Notes under the pieces: model-generated
Database searches by the model: none
What the model was told of the DNA's origin: nothing
What the model saw: only the letters and a program-made list of their open reading frames with translations
DNA from: Polytrichum commune
Lineage: Eukaryota > Streptophyta > Polytrichopsida > Polytrichales > Polytrichaceae
Direction: 5' to 3'
DNA: 64,000 nt
NCBI GenBank assembly: GCA_950295325.1
Contig: OX485808.1
Span: forward strand, 7,876,501-7,940,500
Part shown: positions 22,030 through 33,913 of the stretch, one piece after another
Position numbering within the stretch: position 1 is the first letter of the stretch
Layout: every line of letters begins with the position of its first letter
Program-made: the position numbers and the translations under genes

Positions 22030-25000
22030 TCACACGAACGACGTGATTATATTCGAGTGCTCCACACTCCTCCTGCAATCATGCAAGCAATGTAGGCATG
22101 CAAACACTAGTTTCCTCACCTTCGCAAGATTTTGGGGAGGTTTAGGCAAACCAACCGCTTTTGGTGCACTGAGTTTGGCCATTGAGGATTTCGCTTGTGC
22201 GCTTCTACCCGCACGGCGGGGTCGGCCACCTGACTCCTCCGGTACGGGCACCTCATCCTGTAATAGCATTCCGCATTAGTACTCGGAGGTTTCAAATTAT
22301 GGTCGTTCTGTTCTGCGATAATTCAAACTGTCAAGGCAAACGTCCAGCCTAATGTACATGTTGACATCCTCAATAACACCACGAAGAACATGCCAGACAA
22401 ATACATGAAGGCATAATTTTTTAAACGACGATGAGAGGGTTTCCAGTATGTCTAATATGGGTGGGTGTTACTTGATGTTACCTGATCCAGAGATGCAATC
22501 TCTTCAAGCACGTCCGCATTGCCGGATATCTCAGGGTGTCCTTCCTCGACGTCCTCCATAGCTTGCACTGGCACTTCCTCGTTAGTGGGTTCTACAGGGT
22601 CATCAATTACAGGTGTCTGTGTCGTTTTTTTCGGCACTTCGATAATGTCCTCAATTATAGACGCGATAATGGTTTCAGAGCTGGGAGGCACTGCTTCTAC
22701 GTCTGTGACTGCATCAGTCGCAGCATCCTCGGAAACGTCGCTCGGGACAGGAATCACGGACGCCACACGCATGTCCGCACCGCCCACCGCGCTAATAACT
22801 GGGGTGGGAGCTTGTTTCTGTGCCACCATCACCAGATCCTCCGTCGTTGACGTCAATGCCGAAATATCGAGCATCTTCGCAGACGATGAAGGCTCCGTCA
22901 TGCTATCAATGTTAGTCGGATGTTTCTGACTCTGATTCTGAAGAATCATTCGCATCATGTCCTCCATGCGCTTGTTTGAGGCTGTCACATTCTCTCCAAG
23001 GCGTGTGACGCTGCCCTCCAAATCCGTCACTCGAGTGCGCATCGACTCCATTTCCGAGCCATGATCGGGACGCGCTCGGCGCTTTTCCTCCTGTATGCGT
23101 TGGTATTCTTTGGCAACCTCGGCGTCAACCTCCGCATCGTACGGTGCCCTGTTCTTCAACATCGCCTGCATGGCACATTAAAGTCATTACGGATGAAAGG
23201 GAACGTCGACAACAATGCGTTCCAACAGGTGCAGGTCCCGTGACGCCTTTGGAAGTGCCATGATTAACATCGAACATCAACTCAAACAACTAGAGTTACA
23301 TTGCCGGCTCATCGGACGTCTAAGTAAACGTGTTGGATGACATCTGTTGTCGACATTGACATTGTAGGGGATAAGGGCCATCACAGATTTATAAAGAGAA
23401 TTGCAACATTGTCAGCCATGTCAACATAGACATAGTGGCACTCTTACCAGATGGGAGACGACCTCCCTTTCAATAGCTTTCAGTTGAGCTGTGGTCGATC
23501 CTTTCCCTTTTGAAATTGAGTGCATGTGCTGAGACTTCAAATGCGCAGCCTCGGTGGCGCGCATACCTACAAGTATTTTCCAATGCTCTGCATCTACATC
23601 GGCTGGTTTACCCGCATTGTTGTCTATGAGTTGGTTTAACCTCCACCGGGTGTTGATGAGTACCTTTGTTATAATAGGCCGCATCCACTTCTCGCACATT
23701 TTGTCACAATGCCCGCACATCTCCCAGTCTGCATGCTGGACACACACGTCAATGTCATCACATTCACTTCACAAGCGACCAATACTGGGTGCCCACACTA
23801 CACCCACGTTAGAAAGGGTACAAACCAGTATGTCACCACAAGAGAGAAAATTGATATCATCGACGTCCCTATGGACGTCGATAGCGATTGTCGAGCGTTT
23901 CAGTACACATGTCCACAAAAACGCACGGACGTCCTGTTCGGCATCCACTCACAGATTGTCAGCATGACACTCTGTGCTAAATACATGTCCACCCTGACGT
24001 CAGCGAGAATATCATGCCTGCCTACATAGACATACACCCTGTTGCTCATGTCCAGAATGATGTTTGGTTGCACTTAAAATGTCAGATTCGGATTTCACAT
24101 CGCAAATTAACGCGACACATGCATGCCAAAAAATTGATGTGCAAAACTTACCTGTGTATAGGCGTTTGAATAATCGCTTCCTCTCGTGCCGTGGATGGCC
24201 TTCCCATCCCGTCGTGGGATCCAGGTCCTTTGCATACTTCTTGATGTCGGCGCACAGGATAGCCTTCATGGCGCCAAAAGGCTGCCCTTGCGCATCCAGC
24301 TCCACACGTTTCTTCAAGGCAGTGCTCCCCCCTCCCTTACGTGTTGGTAGTGGATGTGATGTTTCAATCCCATCACTGTTCTCCTGATCGCCGTCTGATT
24401 CCGTGCCCGAGTTGGTTGCGTATCCTCGGCTACAACAACCACATTCCACAACAACATGGTCTAATGTTTGAGTCGTCCTACCTAAACCATCTTGAAATGG
24501 GTTCTTAAAGACTGCAGATTTGTTTTCTTGGTTTTCCAGCTGCAATTTCAAGACTTTGGGGGCATGTTATATACCGCTAGAAAGATATTTTCAATACCTT
24601 TCCAACGGTATATAACATGCCCCCAAATTCTTAAAATTTCAGCTGTAAAACTCACAAAACAAATCTGCAGTCTTTTAGTGACTGCAGATCAGGGTGGTCA
24701 AAAGCTCATGGTCCCATAACCGTCGTCAAAACCCCATGTTGCAGGTATAAAGGAAAAAATTCATGGAGCTCCAGGGAGCTGGAGCGTGGCGTGGTTTGTG
24801 TTTGTGTTTGAGTTTGAGTTTGTGTTTGTGTTTGTGCGTTGCTACATTGATCCAAAATTGTGCATTCTTCTGCCCTATCCCTCTCCTGGCATCCGATACC
24901 TCTGCTGGTGGGGACGCTCTAAGGACTTGCTAGAGACAACTACAGGTGACGTCTACTAATTGCGCAGACTGCAATACCGATTATGCCCACGCCCCGACTC

Positions 25001-26051
25001 TGATTCCAGCAGAGATCGAAATGTCACTTTTCAAATTGGACATCCACTGTGACACATGGGCCTAGACGCGGCTCAATTGAACTGGTCGAACAGGCGCGGA
25101 CATCGCGACGATGAAGATTGGTTGTGCTCAACACCAGGAAGAGGTCAGGAAAGGAGGAGAAAGACCCACTTACCTCCAAGATTGCTCCGGCACGTCCTCA
25201 GCCGCATCCTCCTCCTCCGATGATACCTCGATTATGCGGCGGCGTCTTGCCGGGGGTGAGCCACGCCTCCCAGCCACATGCCGCGGGTCCTCTCTGGCCT
25301 TGGATCGCCGCTCTCCAGCTGCGCGCCTGTGTTCTACCAATGTTGCTGGAGACATCTCCTTGCGCTTCCCAGTGCGATCCCGTGTCCGCAGCATCTTGGA
25401 CACCCAAAAGCAACACAGCGCGTCGGAAAAGCAACACAAGGGCGTGGAAAGGCAGCGCAGCACCGTAGGGAAAACAACACATCGGCGTTGCAGCAGACAC
25501 CACAATGGAGACTAGCGGACGTAGGTAAGAGGATCTATGCACCTCGGCATCGGAGAAGACCTATGGCCGACTATGACCCTATGCCCAACCCACTGGAGGC
25601 CGTACAGGCACCTAATACCGGGGGCTGCCGCGTGTCCGCATGCGGGCTTCCCAGTGCCATTGTCGGAGAGCGGCGAAAATTTTTGCCGCACAGCAAAATT
25701 TGAACTTGACCATGACCTAAATTGTGATGCATGCATATGAGATGGAAGATTTACCTGTTTTGGAACTGGGTTGATAGCGATGCTCGATGACTCAGTGGGT
25801 GTTGTGAAATTTTCACTCCCAAAGAAGTTGAGCAAGCGTGAGCGGCGGCGATGGTGTGCACGTTGGGTTCTTTGAATTGTGTTGGGTTTTTGGGATGGCA
25901 TCATTGCATTCTTCTCTTTGCATTCAAACACCAAAGTGGACAACACTGCAGCGGCCTCAGAGTCATCCGCATCCACCCTTTGCGGATGTTGTGATGTGTC
26001 TATAAAACGGACAACCCTACCAGGCTTTCGTGCTGAACGCGACACCGCCAT
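22030..26051 (-). CDS. TNPA-like gene of CACTA-2 (Transposase_24/Ptta-like)
   Basis: A minus-strand gene starts at ATG 26051. Exons fit in frame: 26051 to about 25753 (donor GTAAAT); about 25420 to 25172 (donor GTAAGT; this exon start is least certain); about 24427 to 24154; about 23729 to 23453; about 23165 to 22487; and about 22259 to 22030. Several junctions complete a codon exactly (for example AG + C = Ser). The exon at 23.7-23.45 kb holds a W-R...N...HW-x-x-L pattern followed by SISKGKGST, as in plant Ptta/En/Spm transposases (PF03004). The next exon has a coiled-coil-like heptad stretch. Family proteins such as TNPA bind subterminal repeats and assist transposition. No stop interrupts the modelled exons. 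Confidence 0.65.
24430..24505 (-). repeat. CACTA-1-type subterminal unit inside a CACTA-2 intron
   Basis: On the minus strand this reads TTAAGAACCC, GATGGTTTAGGTAGGACGAC, CAAACATTAGACC. That is nearly the unit found at 12733-12800 in CACTA-1. It lies immediately upstream of the acceptor of the 24.43 kb exon of the TNPA-like gene. Confidence 0.6.
24508..24674. mobile_element. Hairpin MITE, Tourist-like, TSD TTA
   Basis: Two arms of about 80 bp form a near-complete hairpin beginning AAGACTGCAGATTTG and ending CAAATCTGCAGTCTT. The flanking TTA (24505-24507 and 24675-24677) matches the PIF/Harbinger target duplication. Inner arms contain GGGGGCATGTTATATACC. It lies in an intron of the TNPA-like gene. 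Confidence 0.8.
24675..25171. other. Intron sequence with a GTTTGT/GAGTTT microsatellite
   Basis: This is intronic in the TNPA-like gene model. 24791-24836 is a GTTTGT-type simple repeat. Nothing else is recognised. Confidence 0.5.
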
Positions 26052-26658
26052 GCTGCTAAGGGATGTTCAAGCAATGAGCGTACAAAGGTGAAGCCGCAAC
26101 ACTTAGGATTTAGAGAATGTCGGCGAGCCTTCTCAGGGTCCTCTGGGGCATCCACTGCCTGGAATACCCTCTGGGACACGTGGGAAAATGTCAGTTACAT
26201 TGTTTTTTTACTGGTGTCGTAGATACCAGTGTTTTCTTGGACGTCATGTAAGACACCCAATGCGACATGTGCTTAATTCGAACACTGTGCGCTCCCCATT
26301 GTGTGCGGGAATGAAAGATCCAGGTCATTGACGTGACCATTGTGGTTTCGATGTTCTGCAGCAGTCAAATCCCTCACGTGGGTGTGTATGGAACACACTG
26401 CCGTATAGTGTGTAACCTTCATTTTGGTGTCCAGGAAGATGTCACAATTGACGCCGACAGATCAATAGCAATGTCCCCATGGACATTCTCAGTGACATCC
26501 ACCCTGGAAGAGACACTCCGCATAGTGTCAATGAATGGTGTCCTCTGTTTATATCAATGCTCATGCGCAACACGACCACGCGGAGACCTTGCGGAAGCGC
26601 TGCAAGGTGTGTAACATCGGCCCAGTGAGGTAACATCTTCCAATTCGGGACACGCAAC
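26052..26658. promoter_or_regulatory. Divergent promoter region between the two CACTA-2 genes
   Basis: 607 bp separate the minus-strand ATG (26051) from the plus-strand start used here (26659, an upstream ATG being possible). It is non-coding and contains more GACGT and GATGTCAC words, as in the subterminal region. Bidirectional promoter activity is inference. Confidence 0.4.
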
Positions 26659-29600
26659 ATGGGTTCGGCTGTGCGTCGTGGTGCAACCATTCGTTTGACG
26701 GACGATGGACGCACACTTCGTCACGTGCCAATAGGGGATTTGATACTTCACACGGAGCTCCGCGTGGCGACAGAGAACAATGTGCACACATTTAGATGTC
26801 CTTGCAAAGACTGCAAGGGTGGACGCAGAAAAACCATACAAGTTATACGGCAACACCACGCGGCAGTTGGCCGTGATCCATTTCTAACCAAGCCTTTACT
26901 AGGCGGTGACCCCGTCGATGGATACCCACCGTCTGGAATGTGGGTGGAGGACGTCTGTTGTGACAACGACGTTGTAGAAGACATCCCTTCGAACACATTA
27001 CCTGAACCCGTGGACGCCGACAACGGGGCACTTCCCCCACCCCTCCTGGATGAATTCCATGAAGTTGAACGTCAGGTGCTGGAGGCACTGGGCAGAGGGG
27101 ATGCACTCCACGAAGAGGCCGTAGCTGAAGGACGTTTGCATATGGAGAACGAGGAAGACGGCGACATCGAAGATGAATTGGATGGTTTGTATACGGAAGC
27201 CACGACTCCAGTGTACCCGGGTTCAAAAATGAGTGTTGTGTCCGCCACGATCATCATAATGAACATGTGCTCGGTGTTCCGTGTGAGCAATACATTTACC
27301 GATGAGTTGTTCCAATTTTTGTCTGGAGACTTGTTACCAATGCCCAACAAGTTGCCCAAAATTCATTATGCGGCTCGGAAGAGCATCCGTCGACTTGGAT
27401 TGACCTACAACAATATCCATGCATGCCCCAATGGTTGTATTCTATATGACGAAGAATATGCAAATCATGATTTATGTCCCAAGTGCACGGCGCGACGATG
27501 GCTGGATGGCAGCAACAACATTCCCGCAAGAGTAATCCGTCACTTTCCCCTAATTCCTAGGTTGAAACGGATGTGGCGCTCGTCTGAGATAGCGCGTCTA
27601 TTGACAGGTCACACCAAACACGTCAGCAGTGATGACATCATGCGTTCTGTGGTTGACAGCCCTGCATGGAAGCACATCAACAATGACGTCGCGTTTGGCA
27701 ACTTTGGGCGTGACGATAGGAACATGAGACTGGCTCTCACTTTGGACGGAGTGAATCCTTTTAAACTAAACAACACCAACTGGTCGACGTGGCCGGTATT
27801 GATTTTGATTTACAATTTCGAGCCATGGTTGGTGACCAAAAAGTTTTTTATCTCGTTGTGTATATTGATTTCTGGGAAGAAGTCGCCGTCCTCTTCAAAC
27901 ATTGATGTGTTTATACGACCGCTTTTGAAGGAGCTACAAGAGCTTTGGCATGGTGTTGAGGCTTTAGATTTCTCCCAACCACTCGCACTTTCACTTTGCG
28001 TGCCATACTTATGTGGACCATTTCCGATTTTCCCGCTTTCGGCCTCATTTCTGGTCTTACTTGTAAGGGCTACAAGGGGTGCCCTTGTTGTGGACCAAAC
28101 ACCGATGCGAGGATGGCAAAAACCGGAGACATGCTTCCAAATCGGAGCATTAGGGGCACCAAAATTGTTTACGGCGGCATTCGTCGTTATTTACCCCGTC
28201 ACCACACGTATCGCCGGAATAAGAGATTCAATGGGGAGGAAGAGGAACGTCCTAGGCCAAAACCGATGTCGGGGGATGATATCATTCGATACGCAGCTTG
28301 GCGTGATTCATACCTACAGATGGGCGGGAGAGAGAACGGACCCAACGATCCTGTGCATGTCACAGGCGTCAAAAGACTTAGTGCGTTGTTCGAGCTGGAA
28401 TACTGGCAGGTGATTCCCGTATAACAATTAATGTTTGCACATCCTGTCCACAGATGTTGAAGTGGACATCGCGACGTCCGTCTCAGTCACGTAGTTTGTA
28501 ATGATGTCCACCAAGACATCTGACCTGACGCTTCAGGCCATGATGATTACCAGCTTTGCTCATACGGATAGACGAGGCATGTATGTGTCCATGAAAGTGC
28601 TGGCAATGTGTCTGAAATTGCCCATGTGTCTTGTGCAGCACCTGCTAGAGCGTCACATCCTCGATGTTATGTATTGTGAGAAGAATTTGTGCGAGAACTT
28701 GTTGAAGACATTGTTTGGAATGAATGATAGTCCTGGAAGCAGGGTCGACGCGGAGGACCTGGGAATACGCGAAGAGATATGGTTGCAACCCCCACGGCGG
28801 CCACAGGATGGGTACTATATGCCGCACGCTCCCTATGTTTTTAGGCCACATGAACGCGCGGAGTTTGTTGGAATCGTCTCCAATATTCGCACCCCCACAA
28901 ACTACGTGGGTAGCATTCACAAGCACCTAGCGGATGGGAAATTGCAGTACATGAAAACGCACGACTACCATGTTCTCATGCAACAGGCAAGTCAAGAAGG
29001 ACACCCTCGGGGATGTCAATGTTGTAATACAATGTATCAATGTGTCATAGGAGTATAGGCACACACCGCATGATGTCTACTGAGACCTCATTCCAAACAT
29101 GGTTGACGCGTCAACATCCTGGGGGACGTTATCCTCAAACTGTTCTCGCACTCCATGTTCTTCATGACGCTCCTAGATGTTCTGTCTGATGTCCAGGGGG
29201 GCGCGACACAATCGTTCTCTGACTTTCTAAATACATGTCTTCTTCATTCTTCCAGTGGCTATACGCAACCTATTGGATGAAAGCGTGCGCGTAGCTATTA
29301 TCAAACTGAGTAGAGTGTTTCAAAGACTATGCGCCAAGGAGGTGAAGAGAGGCGACAAGGAGGGCACAATGTTGGATGTGGTGATGGCGACGTGCGTCAT
29401 GGAGAAGGAGTTCCCTCCCACATTTATGAATGTCATGACGCATTTTCCCGTCCATTTGGTGGAGCACTTGTACACGTGCGGTCCAGTGCATTGTCGATGG
29501 ATGTATCCCATAGAACGGTACATGAAAACGTTGAAAGATTACGTTCGAACATTTGTACATCCGGAGGGTAGCATAGCGGAAGGTTATCAAATGGACAACA

Positions 29601-30907
29601 TGTTTGGTTTTTGCATGAAGTACATGCATCAGTACAGAGGAACTACACATCGTGTATGGGACGCTGAAGAGGATGCAACCATGAACGATGAGATTCTCCG
29701 TTGCAACTCACAACAAAAGCGAAAGATGTCCAACGAATTCCGCAACTATGCGCACGCTTTTGTTTTGGACAATGCGTCGTCATTGAAGCGTTGCAGAGAG
29801 TTAGTGGAACCCATACTTACTTTACTTCAAGCCTCGATGATATATACTGTCACCCAATGCAAAATACATGTGCCATGTCAACTGTGACATGCAGCAGTGC
29901 ATGAGGATGTGTTGGACATGATGTCCCAAATGACATTCTTTCTGAGATATACGCGTCACATGTGATATTGCAGATGATGGCCATCACACTTTTGCATCAC
30001 CTTTATATACATGCAAGGGCCATTTCTAACCACAATTTAATGGCACACAACCTTGTGCAGGGAGTTTATGGCAGCTAGAGTTTCGTGTTGGAAAGAGAGG
30101 GAGGCCTTTCGGAAAATGTGTCGCCGCCGGCATCCAACTTTGGCAGTGCGGTATCCGTTGGAACTACACAATCTTCCTCCCTTTGCAACATGGTTGACGT
30201 CGCATCTGTCACGTCAGCGTTCCTTCGGCGAAGTTGTGGACGTCGATGTTGCGCAATACGCGCAACCTCCCGAGCGATATGCAATCTCACACCGGAAAAT
30301 GTATGCGTTTGGCATGCACTTCCGAGTACGAGGTGCTGAGGGTGGCCTCGTCACGCGCGATTCATGTGTGGTGGCCTCATTTACACGACAAATACCATGG
30401 GGCTTGAGAAATGGGCGACCCATAGAGACAACCGAGGAGTATGTGGGCTACATCGAAGAGATCTTGGAGCTAGACTACCGAAATCATTGCACCACTGTGC
30501 TAGTGTGCGATTGGGTTCGCCCAAGTGCAGATCCTCGACACCCTAACATCACACGGGATCAATATGGTTTCACCGTTGCGAACTTCAACCGCATGGATGG
30601 CAAAGTGCACTCAAACTCTTTTGCATTTCCATTGCATTGTCAACAAGTTTTTTTCTCCAATGACCCGACGAGGCCAGGATGGAAGGTTGTATGTCGCACG
30701 GACGTGAGGGGTAGACGTGGGCAACTACAAACCAACCAGACCTTACCGCGCATAATCGATGTCGGCCACGATGCTGACTTTGTGGGTTTACAACCACAAA
30801 TGCAAGATGTAGAGCCCACTAGAGAGCCCGCAACGGACGGCGGCATGCACATCCCAGCCTCATTGGATGTTCGTGGGGAAGAAGAAAACAAAGGAACACA
30901 GTATTAG
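26659..30907 (+). pseudogene. TNP2 transposase gene of CACTA-2 with DUF4218 and DUF4216 regions, frameshifted
   Basis: Exon 1 (from 26659) has a transposase-associated-like N-terminus with C-X-C-x-x-C near 26800. It then has an acidic linker and the TNP2 core: H-x-C-P-x-G-C, C-P-x-C and a later LALTLDG(V)NPF. Near 27975 a one-base shift moves the reading to the frame containing MWTISDFPAFG and KGCPCC, open to the donor at about 28412. Further exons hold H-I-L-D-x-M-x-C-E-K-N-L-C (from about 28642, possible GC donor at 28987), a DUF4218-like region (about 29254-29880) and a DUF4216-like region (about 30060-30907). The TNP2 protein cuts element ends in En/Spm. The shift disables this copy unless the base is an assembly error. 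Confidence 0.8.
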
Positions 30908-32001
30908 TGGTTACAACCCAAAGCACCTACAGCAACGTCACATCACACATGGCATGCAATGTATAAGGTTGCGTCACAAGGGACGCCTTGCTGGAGAGGA
31001 ACCGACTGTCAAGGCTGATGTCTACTCGGGTGTCCGCGGAGACGTCCTTTGTGTTCAAACAGACGGATGGTCATAATTTTCTAGGCACTAAGATTTTCCA
31101 GTAGCAGTTGCTCGTCTATATGTGGAATGTGGCCACGAGATCCAACGTGGGCACTCCCACGTTTGGCGCATGTATTTTTGGAATTGTGAGAGCAATGAAG
31201 TGCCATATTTTGCTTGCAAAAGTCTTCCCTTGATTTCCTCGTGTCTAAATGTACAAATATATAACCTTTGAAATCCTTTGAAATCAAAATCAACATATGA
31301 CAAACTAAATTATAAACAAGTGAATGAGAAAACATTCCTTTTGTAGCAAAACTTGAAATTTCATAATTTTTCTATTTTAATCCAAAGGGCATTTTTCCAC
31401 TTTAATTAATTATTCGGCTAACATGTGTTGAACCAGCTATATATGAACCTACGGTATGCAATTGTGGTCCCGCATGTCTACCTTATGGCAATTAGAGAAT
31501 GACTCAACCACCCCCGTGTTTTTTGGCTCATCCGCTACAAATATTTGAACGGAATTCGGGAGAATAACATGCATGCCAAGAACCATATTGATGCACCGTG
31601 AGAAATTTATGTGGCATTCCCTCAAATTTTTGGGAACAAGTTTGTCTTTTATAGCCAACCACACATAGTTGAACATTCTCCAACCTTTTTTTCCCGGGCA
31701 GCACTTTAAGTCTGCCCGCCGCAACTTTATACATGCCGTGGATAGACCTGTGGGGATGACGTGGCGTTAGCGGCCTTACAAACGGCCCGACGCAGGACGT
31801 CAACATGTTTTAAATGACATCCACAAGAACATGGCTATCCTTCCTGACATCGCCATGTCCTAGCCCATGATCTGTCATGTTTCACGCAACGTCCAATAAA
31901 ATCTGCAATTCTGTGGGCGTTTATTGCCGAACATAGTGACATCTCGGAAGACATCACTCGTTTCCCCAAAACGACCCCAAAAACGCGGGTTTCTTATAGT
32001 G
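30908..32001. repeat. CACTA-2 right subterminal region
   Basis: Non-coding. GACGT and GGACATC words become dense again in the last 300 bp, mirroring the left end. It ends TTTCTTATAGTG. Confidence 0.5.
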
Positions 32002-32004
32002 GTG

Positions 32005-33299
32005 ATACAGCCGGTGCCAGTAGTGGCACCTGTTACTCTTCCACATAGGGACCTTCGCCCAGATTTTTCAGGAATCAGGAAGGCTCCAACCTCTGCAACC
32101 AGACCCGGTCAGGAAACTATGTTACCCCCTTATAAAGTAATTAATACAGGAAGTAGTAGCAAGAAGACTACCTCCCGGAGAACTCGGGTAATGGAACTAG
32201 CCACTGGATTACATTAGTATGACATCATTAGCGATTTAGATAATATTAGACCACAAATCAATATGAGACAGTTGCTAGCTATAGCCCCTCATTGTAGGAG
32301 TAAGTTAAGTTCGTCCATGATCAGAAAGAAACCAAAGACGGTAGATATTCATGACGTAACACTAAGTAAGGACCCTGGAGCTCCCGCAGTGGATGTTATT
32401 ATTGACGGTGTATTAATACCTGGATTCCAGGTTGATACAGGGTCAAGTGTTAACCTAATGAGTGTGGACCTTAAATGAATTAGGAATAACTAAAATGAAT
32501 CCAACACCGATTATCCTAAAAATGGCAGACCACACCCGTACTAAACCATTAGGGGAACTACCCCAAGTATCGGTAATAGTTGCCGGAAAGGAATATAAAA
32601 TTGACTTTATTGTTTTCCGAACCTTGGATGCCGTGCAACCTATTCCTGGCATCCTAGGACGTCCATGGTTAATCCTTGCCCAAGCTAAAGAAGATTGGGG
32701 CAAAGGGACTTTAACCTTAGGATGTGGGTCCGAGAAAATGAGTCTGCCATTGTTTCCTACTAAATATCAAGGGGAAACCCAAGACAATGGTACATAATTT
32801 TCTTCGGATGAGTCTGATTTTGAGACTGACTATGCACTTAGCGAAGCCATCCATAACGTCAAGAGTCATTCCGATCCAATCTCATTGGGTATGGGAGAAT
32901 ATTATTTTCCTTTAGGTGACGGAGATTTGGATGATGCAATTCTTCAGTGGCAAAAATTAGTGTGTAATATTGTCACTACGATTGCCCCAGACACGGATCA
33001 CCCACCTCAACCTCTTGATAAAGGAAAAGCCTCCCCTTACAAAAAACCGGAAGTACCACTAGCTTCTAAGGAGGACTGGGAAGATGCAATGTTTTCATCT
33101 TCCACTCCAATCAAAAGCTATGTTTCTAAGGATGTGTGTAAAGAAATGAATTTGGGTACGGAGGAAGCCCCTAAAATCATTAAAATTTATGAGAAAATTT
33201 CTCATACCGAATGGAAATATTGGTATAATTTCTTTAAACGAAATATACACGTATTTGCATGGACTTATAAGGATTTACGCGGTGTACCACCGGAGGTAT
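32005..33299 (+). pseudogene. Retroelement aspartic protease and linker, broken
   Basis: The frame resumes after CACTA-2. A TAG lies near 32216. The protease active-site triplet DTG (DTGSSVN) is at 32434-32442, downstream of a VIIDG strand. The frame shifts near 32465, where the next open frame carries the flap and the closing ILGRPWL motif (about 32655-32670). A further open frame (32885-33316) leads toward RT and is cut at 33300 by a small inserted element. The protease would process Gag-Pol. Confidence 0.8.
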
Positions 33300-33913
33300 G
33301 GGTGCAAGCACGGTAAAGTGGACAAATCCTGATCCCTGCCTAGTGTTAAGTGAAAGTGATTCAATTTTATGTACTAACTTTGAATTTTGTGAAGAAATAA
33401 ACCATAGACATTTTTAAAACATCTTGATTTACAAAGCCAAGCAATTTATGATGACAAAAAGAATTCCAAGAAAAATCTACCTATTTTAGAAGACGGTGCA
33501 AGTGGCGTGCAAGTAGGTGATATTGAATAAGTGATTGTCTAAAATTTGTTTTAAATATGATAAAATTACATAAAATTGATGGTTTTTTACAAAGTTTTGT
33601 GGTGATGCCCTCAAGTAGATAATGAATTCAAGGAATATAAAAAAAAATCTAACTTCAAAATAGTTAAGGTCATAAAATCTACATCCAAAACCAAACTCAA
33701 CCATTTGTTTTTTAGCATCATTTTTGATGCTAAGTATTGAAGATCTCAACTTGATATTCTACATTTGAGTATTTAACACAACAATAGAGGTCATCATAAA
33801 AAAAATTCCAATTTAAATAACTCTTTGCTACTACTTTTAGGCCTTTGACCAAAAAATTATGGTTTTAGTATACCAGAGCACTTTTTTTGGTCCACTTTAC
33901 CATGCTTGCACCC
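33300..33913. mobile_element. 614 bp inverted-repeat element, TSD GTAT
   Basis: The left end is GGGTGCAAGCACGGTAAAG and the reverse complement of the right end is GGGTGCAAGCATGGTAAAG. The inverted repeat is about 25 bp with one or two differences. GTAT flanks it at 33296-33299 and 33914-33917, and removing it restores the pol frame. It is AT-rich with no coding sequence. A 4 bp non-palindromic duplication does not identify a standard superfamily; a 3 bp reading is possible. Confidence 0.8.

Larger units (their letters stand above)
20883..32001 (+). mobile_element. CACTA-2: 11.1 kb En/Spm-type transposon, TSD GTG
   Basis: It begins CACTATAAGAAA and ends TTTCTTATAGTG, with perfect GTG target duplications at 20880-20882 and 32002-32004. 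Removing element and one TSD restores the retroelement frame. It carries divergent genes: TNPA-like on the minus strand (26051-22030) and TNP2-like on the plus strand (26659-30907). Terminal and intronic regions are rich in GACGTC, GTGGAC and GATGTCC-like words. The TNP2 gene has a frameshift, so this copy is probably non-autonomous. Confidence 0.92.
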
